NCBI GenBank assembly: GCA_030123565.1
Contig: CP126122.1
Location: forward strand, 2,618,800-2,682,799
From: Nitrospira sp.
GTDB lineage: Bacteria; Nitrospirota; Nitrospiria; Nitrospirales; Nitrospiraceae
Length of the DNA: 64,000 bases
Reading direction: 5' to 3'
Shown here: in pieces, positions 61,595 through 64,000 of the stretch
How positions within the stretch are numbered: the first letter of the stretch is position 1
Layout of the letters: every line of letters starts with the position of its first letter
Translations under genes and position numbers: made by a program
The notes under the pieces: generated by a model
Database searches by the model: none
Told to the model about the DNA's origin: nothing
Seen by the model: only the letters and a program-made list of their open reading frames with translations

Positions 61595-62725
61595 ATGAAC
61601 TACGTCGCGCTCAGGATGCTCTTCGGGGACCGCGCGAAGTACCTCATGCTCCTCTGCGGCTTGACCTTTGCCGTCATGTTGATTGTCCAGCAAGGCTCCA
61701 TCTTCTGGGGGCTCATGATCTGGTCCCAATCGAGCATCAGCAATGTCAATGTGCCGATTTGGGTGACCGATCCCGGAATCTCCCAGGTCGATGAGGTCAA
61801 GCCGATCGCCGACACCACGGTGGACCGTGTCCGCAGCATCCCTGGTGTGGAATGGGCCGTCCCCCTCTATAAGGGCCTCTTACGGGCCAGGCTGTCGAAC
61901 GGAGAGTACCACCAGATCACCTTGACCGGACTCGACAGCGCCACCTTGATCGGCCGCCCCACTGAAGTCTTGGCCGGGCGTTTCGAAGACCTGCGCCAGC
62001 CCGATGCCGTCGCCGTGGACCAGTGGGCCGTGGAGAGAATGGGAGGGCCGGAGGTCATCAAGATCGGTACGGTCTTCGAACTCAACGACAAGCTGGCCCG
62101 CGTCGTGGCCATCGCGAAGATTCAGAAGACCTTCACCAATATCCCGGTGGTCTACACCACCTACGAACGCGCCTTGCGTTATGTGCCGAGGGAACGGCGG
62201 ACCCTCTCCTACGTCCTTGCCAAGGCCAAGGACGATGCGCCGATCGAGGAGGTCATTCAGCGCATCCGCAACCAGACCGGGCTCGGGGCCTTCACCAGCG
62301 AAGCCTTCGGTTGGAAAACCATCGGTTGGGTGCTCAAGAACACAGGGATCGGGATCAACTTCGGCACCACGATCCTGCTCGGTTTCGTCGTCGGCATGGC
62401 CATCGCGGGGCAAACGTTCTACCTCTTCACGGTCGAGAACCTCAGGCAGTTCGGCGCGTTGAAGGCGATGGGGGCCTCCACGGCGACATTGGCGCGCATG
62501 ATTCTGCTGCAGGCCTTCACCGTGGGCCTCACAGGCTATGGGGTGGGCATCGGCCTGGCCACAGGCTTCGGACTGTTGACCGCCCAGGAAGGCCAGCTGC
62601 CGTTCGTCGAAACCTGGCCGTTGCTCCTGCTGGTCCTGGTCGCCCTGCTCATGATCTGTAGCCTGTCCGCCCTGATCAGCATCATTAAACTGGCCCGGCT
62701 TGAACCGGCCATCGTCTTTCGCTGA
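61595..62725 (+). CDS. ABC transporter permease (FtsX/MacB/DevC-like)
   Basis: 376 residues from ATG 61595; an upstream start at 61460 adds non-conserved sequence. Four transmembrane helices: one at about 18-40, then a periplasmic domain (residues 45-250), then three near 265-290, 315-340 and 350-372. The FtsX-type C-terminal block (FLYLFTVENLRQFGALKAMGAS) is clear. It forms an operon with the ATPase (5 nt apart) and the HlyD gene, so it is an efflux or lipoprotein-type exporter. Confidence 0.85.
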   Translation: MNYVALRMLFGDRAKYLMLLCGLTFAVMLIVQQGSIFWGLMIWSQSSISNVNVPIWVTDPGISQVDEVKPIADTTVDRVRSIPGVEWAVPLYKGLLRARLSNGEYHQITLTGLDSATLIGRPTEVLAGRFEDLRQPDAVAVDQWAVERMGGPEVIKIGTVFELNDKLARVVAIAKIQKTFTNIPVVYTTYERALRYVPRERRTLSYVLAKAKDDAPIEEVIQRIRNQTGLGAFTSEAFGWKTIGWVLKNTGIGINFGTTILLGFVVGMAIAGQTFYLFTVENLRQFGALKAMGASTATLARMILLQAFTVGLTGYGVGIGLATGFGLLTAQEGQLPFVETWPLLLLVLVALLMICSLSALISIIKLARLEPAIVFR

Positions 62726-62730
62726 GGCCT

Positions 62731-63489
62731 ATGAACGGTCCTTCACAGCCACAGGATCATGCGCAGGAGCCAGGCCTGCAGCAAGTCTCCGTCGCCGTCC
62801 AGGTCCGGGGGCTCGTGAAGTCGTTCGGCAGCGGCGACACTGCGGTGACGGTCCTCAAGGGCATCGACCTCGACGTCTATTTCGGCGAGTTGTTGCTCCT
62901 CGTCGGGGAGTCGGGAGGAGGAAAGACCACGTTGTTGTCCGCGATCGCCGGTATCCTGGATGTCGATGCGGGCGACCTCGCGGTCTTGGGAGCGTCCCTC
63001 ACGACGATGTCGACCGGCACGAGGACCAGCTTCCGTGGACGAACGATGGGATTCATCTACCAACAGTTCAACCTTCTACCCGCCCTGACTGCCGCGGAGA
63101 ATGTCGCCATTCCGCTGCTGATCCAGGGGATGGGCAAAAACGAAGCCCTCGCCAGGGCACGACGGATGCTCGAACGGGTCGGTCTGACCGATCGGACGGA
63201 GTTTCTCCCGAAGAACCTTTCCGGCGGCCAACAGCAACGGGTGGCCGTCGCCCGGGCGCTGGTCAATGAACCGCAACTCCTCGTGTGCGACGAACCGACC
63301 GCCGCCCTCGACGGACCCAACGGCCAAAAGATCATGGAGCTGATTCGAGACGTGGGACGGGCCTCCGACCGTTGCGTGATCGTCGTCACCCACGACAGTC
63401 GCATTTTCAAGTTCGGCGACCGGATGGCGGAGTTGACCGACGGGCGCATCGTCGGCATTCACCCGATTCAGAAAGAGGCCAACGCATGA
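62731..63489 (+). CDS. ABC transporter ATP-binding protein (LolD/MacB/DevA-like)
   Basis: 252 residues with Walker A GESGGGKTTL, Q-loop IYQQFNLLPALTA, signature LSGGQQQRVAVARALVNEP, Walker B LLVCDEPTAALD and switch His (VTHDSRIF). Typical of the LolD/MacB/DevA family that powers FtsX-type permeases. The stop overlaps the start of the HlyD gene (ATGA). Confidence 0.93.
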   Translation: MNGPSQPQDHAQEPGLQQVSVAVQVRGLVKSFGSGDTAVTVLKGIDLDVYFGELLLLVGESGGGKTTLLSAIAGILDVDAGDLAVLGASLTTMSTGTRTSFRGRTMGFIYQQFNLLPALTAAENVAIPLLIQGMGKNEALARARRMLERVGLTDRTEFLPKNLSGGQQQRVAVARALVNEPQLLVCDEPTAALDGPNGQKIMELIRDVGRASDRCVIVVTHDSRIFKFGDRMAELTDGRIVGIHPIQKEANA

Positions 63490-64000
63490 CGATTCTCAAT
63501 CGGGTCAGCGTCTGGCTCGCCGTTGCCGGAGCGGCGCTGGCCACCTGGACGGTCCTGACCGCCGGCAAGGATACACCCATGCCGACGCCGCTGGTGGAAC
63601 CGCCTCGTTCTCCCTATGACAACACCGTCGCCGCCACCGGCATCATCGAAGCCGTCAACGAAAACGTCCGCATCGGTCCCCCGACGGCGGGACTCGTGAC
63701 GAAAGTCTTCGTCTCGGTCGGCGACCAGGTCCGTGAAGGCGACCCGCTCCTCCAGTTGGATGATCGAGATTTGCGCGCGCAATTGATCGCCCGCCAGGCG
63801 GCGATTCCACCGGCCCAGGCCCAAGTCGAAGAACAGAAATACCGGATCGGTGATCTCGACACCCAACTCAAACGGCTGCAGGCCGTGCGCGACAGCCGGG
63901 CCGTCAGTGAGGACGACGTCAAACGCACCTGGTATGCCTCGGAGATGGCCAAGCGCGCCTTGGGCCGTTTCGAAGCGGCGCTGAAACAGGTCACGGCTCA
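63486..64000 (+). CDS. HlyD-family membrane fusion protein (partial)
   Basis: First 171 codons visible. An N-terminal helix (residues 8-25) is followed by the biotinyl/lipoyl-like hairpin sequences TAGLVTKVFVSVGDQVREGDPLLQLD, then the start of a coiled coil (AQAQVEEQKYRIGDLDTQLKRL) at the window edge. It would link the permease to an outer-membrane channel. Confidence 0.88.
   Translation, partial: MTILNRVSVWLAVAGAALATWTVLTAGKDTPMPTPLVEPPRSPYDNTVAATGIIEAVNENVRIGPPTAGLVTKVFVSVGDQVREGDPLLQLDDRDLRAQLIARQAAIPPAQAQVEEQKYRIGDLDTQLKRLQAVRDSRAVSEDDVKRTWYASEMAKRALGRFEAALKQVTA

Noticed and set aside
1..64000. CRISPR array, tRNA, rRNA or complete insertion sequence
   Set aside because: No regularly spaced repeats, no tRNA-like cloverleaf or rRNA stretch, and no transposase frame were recognised by reading; a dedicated scan would be decisive.

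Overview
The window looks like the chromosome of a Nitrospira-type nitrite oxidiser (phylum Nitrospirota). The evidence is the gene set: two membrane-targeted NxrC-like haem-binding gamma subunits, a TorD/NarJ-type molybdoenzyme chaperone, a TatA, MobA, many c-type cytochromes, and two unusual cytochrome bd-like oxidase subunits of the kind described in Nitrospira. GC content is high and genes are densely packed, mostly on the minus strand. The species, and whether it is a canonical nitrite oxidiser or comammox, cannot be told from this window; nxrA and nxrB are not in it.

Layout. (1) 1-12400, nitrite oxidoreductase accessory region. One minus-strand operon starts at a promoter near 8130-8157 and encodes a B12-type radical SAM protein, a membrane protein, a TPR protein, TatA, an NHL propeller, an NxrC-like protein, a PDZ protein and a multihaem cytochrome c that leaves the window. 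A second unit encodes the TorD-like chaperone and a second NxrC-like protein and ends at a strong hairpin near 8233-8279. A third encodes a HExxH protein and a four-cluster ferredoxin. (2) 12400-18200: a WD40 protein, and a two-component system whose regulator has an altered GAFTGA loop. (3) 18200-24400: housekeeping operon argS-tgt-yajC-secD-secF, with a palindromic element between secD and secF. (4) 24400-26100: a heptosyltransferase and mobA. (5) 26100-41300, respiratory locus: three membrane cytochromes c, two cytochrome bd-like proteins, three tiny single-span peptides that had to be read by eye, two formylglycine-enzyme-like anchored proteins, DUF3047, PCP_red and DUF420 proteins, and a methyltransferase. 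(6) 41500-51700, periplasmic copper region: three cupredoxin-like paralogues, a HEAT-repeat protein and a very large multicopper oxidase of about 1620 residues. (7) 51880-64000: an APC permease, a PKD-domain protein, a small accessory patch (trypsin-like protease, Doc/AbrB toxin-antitoxin, a 45-bp near-perfect palindrome), an orphan peptide hydroxylase-like HExxH protein, an NFACT protein and an ABC efflux operon (permease, ATPase, HlyD) that runs off the window.

How it fits together (inference): the first 12 kb would mature, export and anchor nitrite oxidoreductase; electrons would pass through periplasmic and membrane cytochromes c to the bd-like oxidases of region 5; MobA supplies the molybdenum cofactor form needed by the oxidoreductase. 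The most interesting candidates for new biology are the microproteins beside the bd-like oxidase, the giant multicopper oxidase with its cupredoxin partners, the regulator with GAFPGA and GNVGEL motifs plus a cysteine insert, and the palindromic element family.
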